Shown piece after piece: positions 1-11,563 of a stretch of DNA of 64,000 nucleotides. Below the pieces are notes generated by a model. That model saw only the letters and a program-made list of their open reading frames with translations, was not told the origin of the DNA and did no database searches. This DNA comes from Alligator mississippiensis (Eukaryota; Chordata; Crocodylia; Alligatoridae). Position numbers and translations under genes: made by a program. Within the stretch, counting starts at the first letter, position 1; each line of letters opens with the position of its first letter. The stretch is taken from contig NC_081835.1 of NCBI RefSeq assembly GCF_030867095.1, positions 17,430,501 through 17,494,500 of the forward strand, in the 5' to 3' direction.

Positions 1-871
1 ACAGCCCCCCCGACTTCACAAGGACTTGGTGCCCTTGAGAGAGGATCGAGCTTTATCTTTGTCTACATCCTCCAGTTCATGTGCATGACTCAAGCTCTGC
101 GTGCGACGAAGAATACTTGCGAGTTATCAGCTCGTGTACGAGCGCACGAAAAGCAATGAGGAAGGGCTGATTTTTAAATAAATGCCTGATGAGGGCTGCT
201 GCTGCTACTGTGGCTTTTGTTTATTTTTTGGGGTTTTTTCAAAGCAGGATTTGCAAGTTTATTCCTTGCCTCTGGCTGAGCTGCGCACAATTATTTTATC
301 TTACTTGGATCTGCCATGTGTTTTTCCTCGCTGACACCGCCTGGCCTAGAGGTAGCGTTCCAGCCTCACCAGTGATTTTCCTTCGTGCACAGCCAAGGTA
401 TATTGCACTCAGCCGAATTAGCGCCTGCTGGCGTCACTCAGCCAAAGCAGAGCTTGCACATACAATCTGCCCTGGGGATGCTTGGATTTGCTGTCCATTA
501 GAGGGGCACTGCAATCCAAACCCAAACTCTGCCAATGTTCTGGCTGTAATTTGCGCCTATACAAAAAAACGTAGATGAAATGTCAAAGGGGTAATTTCAT
601 TTTACTGTATTTAAGTGGTTTCTAACATTCAGGTTGCCGTAGACTGTGGACCATCTGCTTTCAGCCAATAGGCAGGAGGGTGGAGCACAAGCCTGTGTCT
701 AAGGCAGAAGACAAATGCTCGAGCTTAAGAGTTTGCCTAGAGCCAGCACAAGATGCAAAGCAGAGCCTCAGGATACAGTTAAGGATGCCAGCCAGCAATC
801 TCCATGTACTGTACAATGGAAGACGGCGAGAGCTGAAAAGGCTCAGAAGCACGTAGGAGTGATTTGTGTGG
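1..871. other. Intergenic, no gene seen
   Basis: Only chance open frames. A small hairpin with a TIR-like word (gctcgtgtacgagc, 130-143) resembles the ends of the Harbinger-like family, but no partner end lies in the window. Confidence 0.5.
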
Positions 872-1327
872 CTAGAAGCTAGGGCTGTGCAAAATTTCGC
901 GCCAGTTTTGTTTCAACGCTGTTTCAACTCGTTTCGAGGTTGAAACAGCAAAATTGAAACAAAACAGATATTGCCGAAACAGCCTCGAAACAACATGAGG
1001 CAAGTTGAAACATTTTGCCCTTTCAATGCTGTTTCAACGTTTTACCCATAAGCTATGGTGGGGAAGGTTGAAACAGCCTATAACTTTGTCATTTCTGGCC
1101 TGATTTGAATGAAACTTTCAGGAATGGTAGTCCCTTCTGAGGGCATGAAGTCTGTCAAGTATCAAGGAGATAGGTGCAGGGGGTTCAGGGAAACTGCACC
1201 CAAAAATGTTGAAAGCAAAACTTGTGTCATGTGTACTTGTTAAGCCATGGTGAGGTCAAAGCTGCAGGCCTGCTAGCCCCTGCTGAGGCCACGAAGCCTG
1301 CCAGCTGTGGAGGAGATCGGTGCAGGG

Positions 1328-1495
1328 GGAGTCAGGCTCAATATTGGGAAAAACTTCTTCACAACTAGGGTGTCCAGACTGTGGAATAAGGTCCCTACAG
1401 AGGTGGTGCAATCACCTACCCTGGAAATCTTCAAGAGGAGACTAGACAGTCACCTCGCTGGGGGTCACCTGACCCCCACTTGTCTTTCCTGCTTG
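1328..1495 (+). mobile_element. CR1 LINE 3'-region fragment inside the hAT element
   Basis: The translated piece (NIGKNFFTTRVSRLWNKVP.EVVQSPTLEIFKRRLDSHL) matches the C-terminal end of the CR1 ORF2. Nucleotides align closely with the longer copy at 56018-56190. The fragment stops at tttcctgc and lacks the usual CR1 3' terminus, so it is cut at both ends. Confidence 0.85.
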
Positions 1496-1756
1496 GTGCA
1501 TGGGGCTGGTTTGGCTGGTTTTGCTGGAGATGCATCAATTGATGCATGCCAGCATATTGTTGGCTCTGCTGGCTACAGCATCGCACTTCCAGCTCATGTT
1601 CATACTGTGGTCAATTATTACCCCCCAGGTCTGTGGTGACAAGTGATGGGGGATCCTCAGTCCCGCTGCTTGATGAGAGGCAGCAGTTGCACAAGCACCC
1701 ATGTCATGAGTTTTGCCTGTGAGCAGCTAGGGGTGCAGGGCCCCAGAGCCCCACTG

Positions 1757-2165
1757 CACCTATCTCCTTAACAGCTGGCAGGCTTCGTGGCCTCAGCAGG
1801 GGCTACCATCCCTGCAGCTTTCACACTGCTGCGCCTTAACACACACAGTGTCACCCATGTCACGAGTTTTGCTAGTCTGCAGCTTGAGGTACAGTTTCCC
1901 CAAAACCCTGCACTTATCTCCTTGAAACTTGGCAGGCTTTGAGGCCTCAGCAGGGGCTATCATGCCTGCAATTTTGACCTCACTATGGCTTAACACATAC
2001 AGGTGACACGTTTTCCTTTCATAAATTTGCGGTAAGTGTCCCCGAACTCCCTGCACCTATCTCCTTGAAACTTGGCAGGCTTCAAGCCCTCAGAAGGGGC
2101 TACCATACCTGCAAGTTTCATCCAAATCAGGCCAGAAATGACAAAGTTATAGGCTGTTTCAATCT
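1757..2165. repeat. Three tandem ~145-bp modules in the right arm of the hAT element
   Basis: Copies begin near 1757, 1909 and 2049, each with the phrase ctgcacctatctccttgaaa (or a close variant), then a ggcaggctt...cctcagcaggggctaccat core. Inverted counterparts of at least two modules lie in the left arm at 1110-1325. Confidence 0.75.
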
Positions 2166-2344
2166 TCCCCATTATATCCTATGCGCAAAACATTGAAAAA
2201 GGGTCGAAGCGGTGAAACTATTTTGACGGACTGGAACAGCTGTTTCAAATAGAAACAAAATTTGATACAAAACACTGTTCTGTTGAAACATCAAAACTCT
2301 GGTTGAAACCAAATGCTGCCATTTTGCACAGCCCTACTAGAAGC

Positions 2345-2939
2345 CATGGCTAATAACTGACAGAAGTTGGCACACAAGTGCCTCATATCCAACCCTGTGG
2401 TACACAGGATTTCCCGATTTCATTCAGGGCCTTGGTGCTCTTGCAATATAAAGGGCTCATGATAAGAACAGCGTAAACCATGAGAAGCTGAGCACACAAA
2501 TGCTGGCTCAAATCTCTGCTTTATACAAGTCAGTTTGGCCCAGAGTCTCATGGAAAGACAGAGTTTATTATGTGCAGTGCAAATGGCATTTGTGGTCACC
2601 CCTACGGCATCTGGGCACCTGCCATGGCATTCTCATAGAGGACTGTGGTTAGGAAGCACAACTGCTGTAAAACAAAAAACTGTGGTGGCCCCTCTGGAAG
2701 TTGAATCTGAGCAGCTCAGCCCAGATTCCAGTGGACAAACATCCGTTTCTTGAAATGCTCTTGGGCTATTGTGAAGCAATTGCCTACAAGGAGCCCAAAG
2801 ACTGGTTGAAACCAGGTAGCGCCTCCAGGGTTGGGTGGGGACGTCTGAGAAAAATGAATGCTTGAGCAGAGGCTTTGTGTTTCCAGGGTTGTAGCTCTAG
2901 CACCTTCCCACACTGTGAAATGACCAGCAAAATGCCCGT
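2345..2939. other. Intergenic, nothing recognised
   Basis: Unique-looking sequence between the hAT element and the minisatellite. Confidence 0.5.
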
Positions 2940-4640
2940 CATGAATGACTGGGGGGGTGGGGAAGGGGATGGAGACCGATGTCTGTCCCCCTGCCACTCT
3001 GGGTCCAGCCCTGCTCCATCCCGCCTCCCCACTCCATCCCCCCTCCCTGCTGCTGTGTGTGTGGAGGGGTATGGCGCATGGGGGTGGGTGGTGTGCGGCT
3101 GCTGGGAGCGGCAATGGCATGGGGAGTGCTTACTGGCTGTGTGGTATGGGGAGAGGCCCTGGGGTGTGGTGCAGAGCATGGGGGGGATGGTGCATGCTGT
3201 GGCATGGGGAGCGACCATGGCAGAGGGAGCACCCACTAGCTGTGGCCATGTGGCGTGGGGAGCAGTCCTTGGGTGTGGTGCAGGGCAAATGGGGGTGTGT
3301 GGCACACGACCATGGGGCATGGCACAGGGAGCGGCCATGGTGTGGGGGTGTGGGGAATGCCTGCTGGCTGTGGCCACATGGTGTGGGCAGCAGCCCCGGA
3401 GTGTGGTGTGGGTTGCGCGGCCATGGCGCATGGTGTAGGGGGTGGCCAGAGGCTGCACCCGCATGGCATGAGGAGTGGCCCTGGGGTGTGGCATTGGGTG
3501 TGAGGGGGCCTGGTACATGGCGGCGCAGGGTGGGGGGTGGTGTGCAACTGCAGGGCATGGCACAGGAAGTGGCCATGGCGCGGGGGCGTGGGGAATGCCT
3601 GCTGGCCGCGGCCATGTAGGGTGGGCAGCAGCCCTGGGGTCTGGTACAGGGTGCACAGTGGCCTTTGGTGCATGGCCATGGAGAGGCCATGACACGGGTA
3701 GCACTCACAGGCTGCACCCGGGTGGCACAGGGAGCAGCCCCAGGGTGTGGTGCAGGGAGCCTAGTGCATGGGGGTGTGTGCCATGTGGGTGTGCGGAGGG
3801 TGGCGTGTGGCCGCAGGGCGTAGTCCAGGGAGAGGTTCCAGACTGTGGAATGGAGCATGCAGGGGAGCACTGTGCAAGGGGGGCATGACATGGTGTGTGG
3901 GGGGGGGCTGCGATGCGGGTATGCAGAGTGGGTGGCGTGCAGCTGCAGGGGGTGGTGCAGGGAGCAGCCACAGTGCAGGGAGCACCTGCTGGCTGCAGCC
4001 ATGTGTCATGGGAAGTGGCCCTGGGGTTTGGCATGGAGCGAGTGGGGGGAGGGATGGCTGCATGCTGCTGACGGGCGTGTCATGGGGAGCGGCCATGGTG
4101 GGGGGAACACCCACTGGCTGCATAACATGGTCTGTGCGGAGGGGGCATGGCACGCAGCCGCGGGGTGCCGCACGGGGAGCAGATGTGAGGGGCATGCCCT
4201 GCCCTACAGCCGTGTTCTGGAGCTGGCTGGCAATCCCACGGCCCCTGCACTGGCTTCCGCATTACACCCTGCGGCCGCGCACCATGCCCCCCTCTCCAGC
4301 ATGCCCCATGGCCATGTGCTGCAGCCAGCAGGTGCTGCCTGTGCACCCCCATGCTGGCTCCCCACATGACTGTGTGCTCCACTCCCTCCCTGCACCCTGT
4401 GTGGCCCATGGCCACAGCCAATGGGTGCTCCTCGCGTGGTGGGGTGTGGTTTGTGGGCATGCAAGTGGCAGGCTCTGCCTACGTGCTGCACACCCGCTCC
4501 CTGCGTGGCACCCTGTGGCTGTATGCCACACCCTCCTGTGCCACGTGCCGCACTCCCACGTGGCCTGCGCCATGCCCCCGCAGGGCCGCAAGTCACACCC
4601 CAGCTTCGCCTCTCTTCCCTCCGGTGTGGCAAAGCACATC
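2940..4640. repeat. GC-rich minisatellite with an orientation switch
   Basis: Diverged units spaced roughly 85-155 bases apart (about 120 on average) share a core like gctggctgtggccatg followed by ggggagcagccctggggtgt. Cores occur near 3134, 3238, 3364, 3450, 3604, 3711, 3990 and 4112. From about 4205 onward the same units appear in reverse complement (for example 4305-4345 and 4395-4430), and base composition flips from G-rich to C-rich. Long open frames on both strands here are repeat artefacts. Confidence 0.85.
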
Positions 4641-4979
4641 CCGGCCCTCACCGCCTTTGCCTGTGTGTCTATCTGTCAGTAAGGCTCTGGGCCGTGCATG
4701 CGCAGTTGGCCTGGAGCGTTACGGGTAGACATACAGCCGGAAGTGCCACAGCTTTTATTAGATCCAAATTTTTTTAAAGGGTGATCTAATGATGACATAC
4801 AATGCTCCACAAGCTCATTTCAAGTGAGCTGATTTTGCTGGCTTCCTGATACTAGAATGAGTTAAAAACTAATTGACTGATGGCACAGCTATGCCATGGG
4901 GGCAGAGGGCTGGTGCTATCTACTGCATCAGGAGTTTACTTATTATGGTAAAGTGTTGATGCAGGTTCGTTCACTGTAA

Positions 4980-5823
4980 AGGTGCTTGTACACGTGACTG
5001 CTGTCATGATGTACACATGACACAAATGTAATTTGTGTGGCTTAGTGGCGTCACACATTACACGTGTGCCAGTTTTGAGGGTTTTAAATGACTTTGAATC
5101 ATTACAAATTAAACTACGTCTGGATATAGTTTAGTTTGCAATGTTGCAAATAGCAATGATGCAGCTGTCACCTTGCACCCCCTGGTCCTGGGAGAGGTGG
5201 GCAGGCTCTGAAAAAAAAGAAAAGGATCAGGCCCCTCAATGCTTCTGCCTTCAGCAGGCATCAGGGGAAGGCAAAAGCAGAGAGGGGCCCAATCCTTTTC
5301 TTTTTTGGTGGAGCCTGCCCGCCTCTCCTGTGACTAGGGGGCGAGCTGCTGATAGGCCAAGTGGACCCTGAGCTGCGGGGGGCCTCGGTCCTTCCCTCCA
5401 CAGTTGTGCCCCCCCAAGGCCTCCTGGGCAGGCTGCTAGTGGGTCGGTGCATACCCCAGCTCAGAGGCAGCATCCAGCCCAATCCAGCTCTTCTGCAAGC
5501 CCACCTGCTGGAAGCCTGCGGGTACTGCTCCGCTTGTTGCCTCCAAGTTGGGGCAGCACCCAGATCACTAGCAGCCTGCCCAGGTGGCCCTGGGGGGCAC
5601 CACTGCCGTAGAGGGAAGGACCTGGGGCTCCCAGCCCACTGGCAGCTCACCCTCTGGCTGTAGGCAAGCTCCAGCTGCAGCAGAAGAAAAAGGATCAGGC
5701 CCCTTGCTGTAATGTGACAGAAAAATTGAAACGGAGTGTTTCAATTAAAAAGCCACTGATTCAATTTATGGGGCATGAAATAAAACTTTGGGGATTAAAC
5801 CCCCATCACATGTACGAGCGCCC
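4980..5823. mobile_element. Harbinger-like foldback transposon (MITE), copy 1
   Basis: The ends are aggtgcttgtacacgtgac (4980) and its imperfect complement atcacatgtacgagcgccc (ending 5823). They are flanked by TAA on both sides (4977-4979, 5824-5826), a 3-bp duplication as expected for PIF/Harbinger. It has no coding capacity. A second copy is at 42303-42623. The superfamily call rests on TIR and duplication length only. Confidence 0.7.
5172..5343. repeat. Internal foldback of the Harbinger-like element
   Basis: The left arm (about 5172-5250) includes gggcaggctctg and agaaaaggatcaggcccctc. The right arm (about 5258-5343) carries their complements in reverse order, including gaggggcccaatccttttct. 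The loop is short, so the transcript or single strand would form a long hairpin. Confidence 0.8.
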
Positions 5824-5869
5824 TAAAAGCTGAGCAGGCTCCCCCCTCCCCTCACAGCAGCCTAGATGA

Positions 5870-5945
5870 AGTCCTACCATCCTCATTTCACAGCTGGGGA
5901 CCCAGGGCACAGCTCTTTGAAGGTATTCAGGTAACGTAATCAGTG
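5870..5945 (-). mobile_element. MIR SINE relic
   Basis: ccatcctcatttcacagctg gggacccagggcacagctct is the reverse complement of the MIR 3' half, heavily diverged. Confidence 0.45.
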
Positions 5946-7874
5946 GGAGTTGGGCACCAAAACACATTTATGGCTGTAGGCCCGAGTGATCTGTCAGAGG
6001 ACATATCAGATGTGTACGAGAGCCTGAGGCATGGCAGCCAGCTTCTCCGAACCCAGACTACTATTCTTAGCCCTGGATCATCCTATTGTTGTACGGGGCT
6101 GTACCTGTGTGATCAAAGGTGTGACACTCAAGTGACTGAGCAAAGCTGCAAAAAAGCTGGCACAGGTGCTTTCACTGTGGTTGAAACCACATTATTTTCA
6201 TTTAGATTAAGGGCCTGTATGAATGGATGGGTTAACCCAGGGCAGGAAAAGTTGCTCCAATTAAAAAAATACAACTACAATACATGATACAAGCCTTAAA
6301 GGCAACTCAGGCCTACCCCGGCAGTGGCTAACCTATTCTGCTTTCAAATGCATGGCCTGCTTTTTTGGACATAGCACTAGGATGTGATTTGCTCTAGGCC
6401 CATGCCTCACACTTCAGCCCCTTTCAAGTGTCTTTGGCCAGTCAACTGGGAACACGTTTAAACTGAACTCAGTCTCCTATAGGCGTTGGACAAACAAGTT
6501 CAAACAGCAGAGACCTGCTGGGCATCAGCTGCTTTGCTGTTTGCTGGCTCTTATACCATGGTGCATAGAACCTAAATCAGGGCAGTGCAGCCATCAATGA
6601 AATGAAGGTAAACTACCATGCTTTAATTGTCATTTACCATGGGGTTCAGTATGGACACATGGACTGCTACCACAAAGCAACTGATGACAGGGTAAGACCT
6701 CACCCCTTCAACTGCTCCTCTGTCTGTACCCTTTGGGGTAGGTTGGCAGACCTGATGGCAGTGTGGTGGCAAGATACCTAAACCTACCCTTAACTAGCTA
6801 TTGGGTTCTGGCAACAATCTGATTGTGGAAGCACTGAGCTAAGCATGGACTTATTTTGCCTGCATCTCATATAGGTTTGGTCACCTACACTGAACCCTGT
6901 GCTGCCTGGCTCAATGGCTACCTATGCCTATAACAGCCCATTTCATGCTAAGGAAGGTATCTCACCGTGTTGCTGCAAACACCGTGACATACCCTTAAAG
7001 CAAAGTAAGTGTCCACACCTGGTCTGAAACCAGTGTAAGTTTGTACAGACAAGCCTGAAGCTGCCAGCCTTTCGATGGAGAGGAGAAATCTATCCAGCTC
7101 TATGCTTTGTGCAATTAGCTCCACTTTTGAAGTTTAACAGGGGTGAGGGCTGAGGGGAGGGAAGATACTCAGCAGAAATCCTGGGCTCTGTATTTCAATG
7201 GAATGATTAAAGCTCCATTCCCGGAGCCTTGGGGAGAGCATTGTGTTCTCCAGCCCAGGACAAGAGTGAAAGGCTGGCCATTTGGCAGCAGTCTGTTGAT
7301 TAGCACAGAGAAAAAGGGAATGCATTATATCTGCTTATGCAACCTGCTATAACCTAACAGAGCTTGAAACCACATGAAGTGCCCTAGATGTCACACCACA
7401 AGGAGATGAGACGATTTGCAGCAGCTGCTCCACAGAGGAGCAGGAATGACCTAGTGCTGTTTCACACACCAGGCAGGGCAGAGAACAGGATCCTCTCATC
7501 TCCAGGCACCCAGACAGGAGCATAACAATGGGCACAAGTGACCAGGTAAAAAATGGCTCCTAATTAGCCCTGAATATCAAGCCTGATGAGTCTTCAAGTC
7601 ACAGCAACTGAATGTCTTTGAGAAACAGACTTTCCTGCCATTAGCCTCCATGGCTATGGGACAGCTGAGAGGATGCTCTCCTGCTTCGCACTGCAGTAAC
7701 TCAGCCCTGGCCATTGCTGCTCAGAATCCGTAACAGCGGTGACTCTGTGATGGGCACAAGGAAGCAGGAAAGCTCAGCTGCATCATGTTCCTGCAAACAT
7801 GGGTCTACCTTAGGAGAGGAGGCACTGGCAGAACAGAAGACAGAGGAGGGGAGAGGGTCTCTGGTTATACAGGG
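5946..7874. other. Intergenic, nothing recognised
   Basis: No splice-bounded coding frame or clear repeat; short open frames lack conservation signals. Confidence 0.5.
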
Positions 7875-7990
7875 AGAAGACCTAGGCTCCAGTTCTGGCT
7901 CTGGCACTGTTTTCTGGTAAGTGGCTCAGCCTCTCTGTGCCTGTTTTCACGTGCAGGACAGGAATGATACGTATATCGCTATATATCTAT
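7875..7990 (+). mobile_element. MIR SINE relic
   Basis: gaagacctaggctccagttc tggctctggcactg ... gtggctcagcctctctgtgc ctg is the MIR core in plus orientation. Confidence 0.7.
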
Positions 7991-8139
7991 TCCAGAGGCA
8001 GATTAAGGTGTACTGGGGCCCTGGACAAATACAAAATTGGAGGCCCCCTGCTCACACTGGAGCTGGCCCCTTCCCTTCCTGGTGCTGGGGGGGAGGGGCA
8101 CATGCCTCTTCTTCCTGCTACCTGCCTTCCCCTCCCCAA

Positions 8140-8162
8140 ATATAGCCAAGCATGCGCGTGCA

Positions 8163-8202
<40 letters not shown>

Positions 8203-8605
8203 AGCGTGCACAGAGGCACACACTCTACTCCCACTCATTCTCTGTACATGGACACACAGACACAAATACACTCCATGAACACAGACACATGCACATGCAT
8301 GCACAGATGCATGCGCAGACACCCACACACACCGACGTGTACACATGCAGATGCGCGCAATGTGCAGATGCACAGAACGATGCATACAAATGTGCACACA
8401 CTCACACACAGACACACAGCTGCAGATGCACACAGGTGCATGCACACACGCACAGATGCAAGCACAAATGCAGAGGCACAGAGATGCATGCACACAGATG
8501 CACATGCAGATGCACAGATGCGGACACACACACAGACATGTGTACACATATACACACACAGATGCACACACACATGGAGACACGCAGACTCAGCCACACA
8601 CTTCA
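8140..8605. repeat. CA-rich simple and imperfect tandem repeat
   Basis: A pure (CA)n of about 35 bases (8166-8200) is followed by about 400 bases of cacagatgcac- and acatgcag-like words. Open frames on both strands (His/Thr-rich or Cys/Val-rich) are artefacts. Confidence 0.9.
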
Positions 8606-11555
8606 CAGGACCTCCCCTCTCCCACACTCTTGATCACTGAGGGACCCCCCGCTCCGCCTTCCCCATTTGTTGCACTGACCTGCAGGGAGTTGCTGTCTGG
8701 CTGTGTCCGTGTGGCTGCGCACATGCCCCAGGCCGGGCCAGATCAGGGCAGGAGCCCCACACCATGCTTCTACGGGTGGGTGGCGGCACTGGGAGGGGTG
8801 GCTACAAGGGTCTAAGGTGAATTTTGGAGGGCTATAGTACCCCAAGGCTCCCAATGTTGCCGCCTGCCAGCAGAAGCACAGAACTCCTGGGTGGCCCAGC
8901 CCCAGCCTGCCCCACCCGCCCCATTGGTGGAGCAGCCCCATACCCGGATGCAGGGAAACAAATGTGAAAGCCACGATTTTAAACTTGGTACCATTTTTGT
9001 CTCCCTAAAGGGAAATAGGCCCAAGTTTAAAACCCCGCTTTCACTTCCCTGCTGATGAGGACCCCATGGCCCTGAATTGGTACTGACCCGTCCGTTAATA
9101 CACCTATGATCTATTCAGCAGGAGCTCAAGGGATGAGGTTTAATTAAATGTTGCAAAGCATGTGGTTGTGCCCTGATGGGTGTGGCTGGTAGTATTCAGA
9201 CACCAGGGTGACAGGCATAAATACAAACATGTATAGCATCTTATAAGAAGCCCCAGCTCATGGGAGGCATGCGGTTGCAGCTGCAGCCCACCAGGCACGT
9301 GCGTCTTAGTGCCTTGAGAGCAGTGGATGGCCGAAGGCAGAATTTGGAAGATGCTCCTCCTCACCTGCAGAAAACAGCACTAGTTTTTTCTCCCTCCATG
9401 TACGCCTAACCAGCCACCCTGCCTATGGGGAAGGGAGAGCCGTATCCTACTTTCCATCTCAGCTCAGACCCATTCCATTCTTCTCTGTCTTCTGCTGCTA
9501 AAGAGAGAAAAAGAAAGAAATTTTGCTTCTTTCTTGTTAAGATGTTTCATATTTCACAGGAGGACTGGTGATGGAAAGGTTCTTCTGGGCAAGTAAGCAA
9601 AATTCAACATCCTGCTTGCCATCAGACACCTTTGAGGTAAATTGACTGCTCCAGCTTCTATTCGAGCCTAATCGGCATAAAATGAACTGTTCCACCCAGA
9701 AGAACTTACACCAACCTCCAGCTTTCCTGTACAATATGAAGTTTCATTTCTACCAGGGAGACATTTTACAATTTTTGCATTCTCCTTTGCCTGAGGAAGG
9801 GTGCATGAGCCCAAAAGCTTGCAAATGAAGACTTTTTTTTGCAACTATGTAGTTGGTCTAATAAAAGATATCGTCTCTACCACATTGACTGCTTTTGCTT
9901 TTAGACCAACACGACTATTTGCTATGACATAGCATCTGTTATGTCTGGCACTGATGCCTACCTGCTATGCCCTAAGAGATTTCTCTGGAAACAGCAAAAG
10001 CAACAGCACCTTTCTTCATGCTCTATTTGGGGGCGTCCAGCACGCCATACTTCTGAGGCATCCTCTTAGGTTTTGTGGGCATGCTGTCCATCAATAGCTA
10101 CCATTTCTGGACCAGTAACCTAAGTGAAGGAAAACATTTTGTTTGAATTACCCCAGCAATCTGTGAGAAGCAGAAGGGGCTAGTGCTGTTTAGAGGACGG
10201 AGGACAGCATTCCACCCTCAATTCCCACTCACAAAACATGAAACACAATGGCATCCATTCAGTGTAAAATGCCTGCAATTTTATCAGTGGACCTCACGGT
10301 GTCCCCATAACTCCACTTGGAATAAATATAATCTGGGTTTATACACACTGAGTTCTGACATGGGCTAATCGGAGCGGGGCTACCTTGTAGCTGTGGTAAG
10401 TGAAAGCTCAGAGATGGAGCTATATGCCCTGCTGCTCCAGCCTGACACCAGCAAGTCTGTTCCTCTGTTAATGGAATGGACAGTTCCCACTTTTGATGGG
10501 GAGCCTGGGCTCATGGGCTCCTGGCCAAAAGCTGAATTTGTTGGTTTGGTTTGGCAAGTGCAAAGCATTTATAATGCATGGAAAACTCCAGTCTGACTTG
10601 GTTGCTTATGAAATATAAAGCAGCTATTTTTGATGACATGCAGATTCTGCTTCACATGAATGGGGACTGAAGAGCAGTATTTGAACGATCGAGATTTGAA
10701 TCACCAGGAGTTTGACAGATGTACTGCAGCAAAATCATTCAAAGCAAGTGAGGGTTGGATTTTTAAGAGTGCACGCTTGCATGATCTAAAAGCACAAATC
10801 CCACTCACTCTCAATGAGCAGCTCTTTGTCATTGGAGAGAAGTGTTTTAAATGTCCTCCTTCCACTGCCCCTTCCTCTTGTCTTGGCTTGGCCTTGCGCT
10901 GGCAGAACCATGTCTAAGAGACAGCGGTAGTTCAATCCCTAGACTTTTTGTTCCCAGCTGAGATTCACCATTCAGACAGTCAGCTTGGATGCTGGCTTGC
11001 GAATGGAGATAACTGTTTCCTGGGAACTGGGCTGTGATCAAGCAGTCATCAAACTATATCCATTTGGAGTGAGTTAGGAACAGCAAGCTAGAGGTGAAAA
11101 CCAGTGTATGCCATTCCTTGTCCCCTGAGCCAACCAGTTTCCACAGGCCAACACAAGTGCTCAATTGCTATGGATAGCGGCATGGTGAAAGGTGTGCAAA
11201 AATGTATAATGGCTGGAAAGTGCCCATTGCTGACTATTAACTATATCACTATTAATTTTGTTATTACTGAGCATTTCAGAAGAAATATCAGTTGACTCTT
11301 GGATTGGGTAGAGTTTTGAGTTGGAGGTGGGGGTTTATGAAAAGGATCAACCCTTTACCATCCTAAGTTGGACTTCCCCTATCTACAATCCATTTAAAAA
11401 AACATACGCAAACAATAGACTTTTCACCAGGCAATAGCCAAAATAAAGCAAGAACCAGGAGCAGCCAAACCTCCATGAAGAATTTGATCCAAACATCTTT
11501 GAGAGGTTCACAAATAAAGTGGCTACATCTTGCAATGCTTTATGTTTCTCTACTA
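8606..11555. other. Intergenic apart from repeat copy A
   Basis: Outside the Penelope-like copy at 9781-9935 I see no gene or recognisable element. Confidence 0.5.
9781..9935 (+). mobile_element. Penelope-like terminal repeat, copy A
   Basis: Contains ctgagga (9791-9797), a GGGU/GCCC hairpin and aaaagcttgcaa. These are followed by gttggtctaataaaagatat and the tail ttagaccaacacgacta. The layout matches the copies at 23.5, 31.8 and 49.7 kb. The Penelope assignment is by resemblance to sauropsid Penelope-like 3' ends; no reverse transcriptase or GIY-YIG frame is present. Confidence 0.6.
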
Positions 11556-11563
11556 CTGGATTT

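Larger units (their letters stand above)
880..2336. mobile_element. hAT non-autonomous transposon with long inverted arms
   Basis: The ends are TAGGGCTGTGCAAAAT (880-895) and its exact complement ATTTTGCACAGCCCTA (2321-2336). Both sides carry the same 8-bp duplication CTAGAAGC (872-879 and 2337-2344), the hallmark of hAT. Beyond the terminal repeats, 1067-1325 and 1757-2165 form long inverted arms. No transposase reading frame is present. The centre holds a CR1 piece and about 260 bases of unassigned sequence. Confidence 0.92.

Noticed and set aside
2784-4682. Several open frames of 100-306 codons on both strands, His/Pro/Ala- or Gly/Trp-rich
   Set aside because: They fall in the GC-rich minisatellite; stop-free frames on both strands come from the repeat composition.
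8166-8605. CRISPR-like regular array
   Set aside because: Simple repeat without discrete spacers, in a vertebrate genome.
7987-8815. Overlapping frames up to 198 codons, Cys/Val- or His/Thr-rich
   Set aside because: Translations of CA/TG simple repeat.
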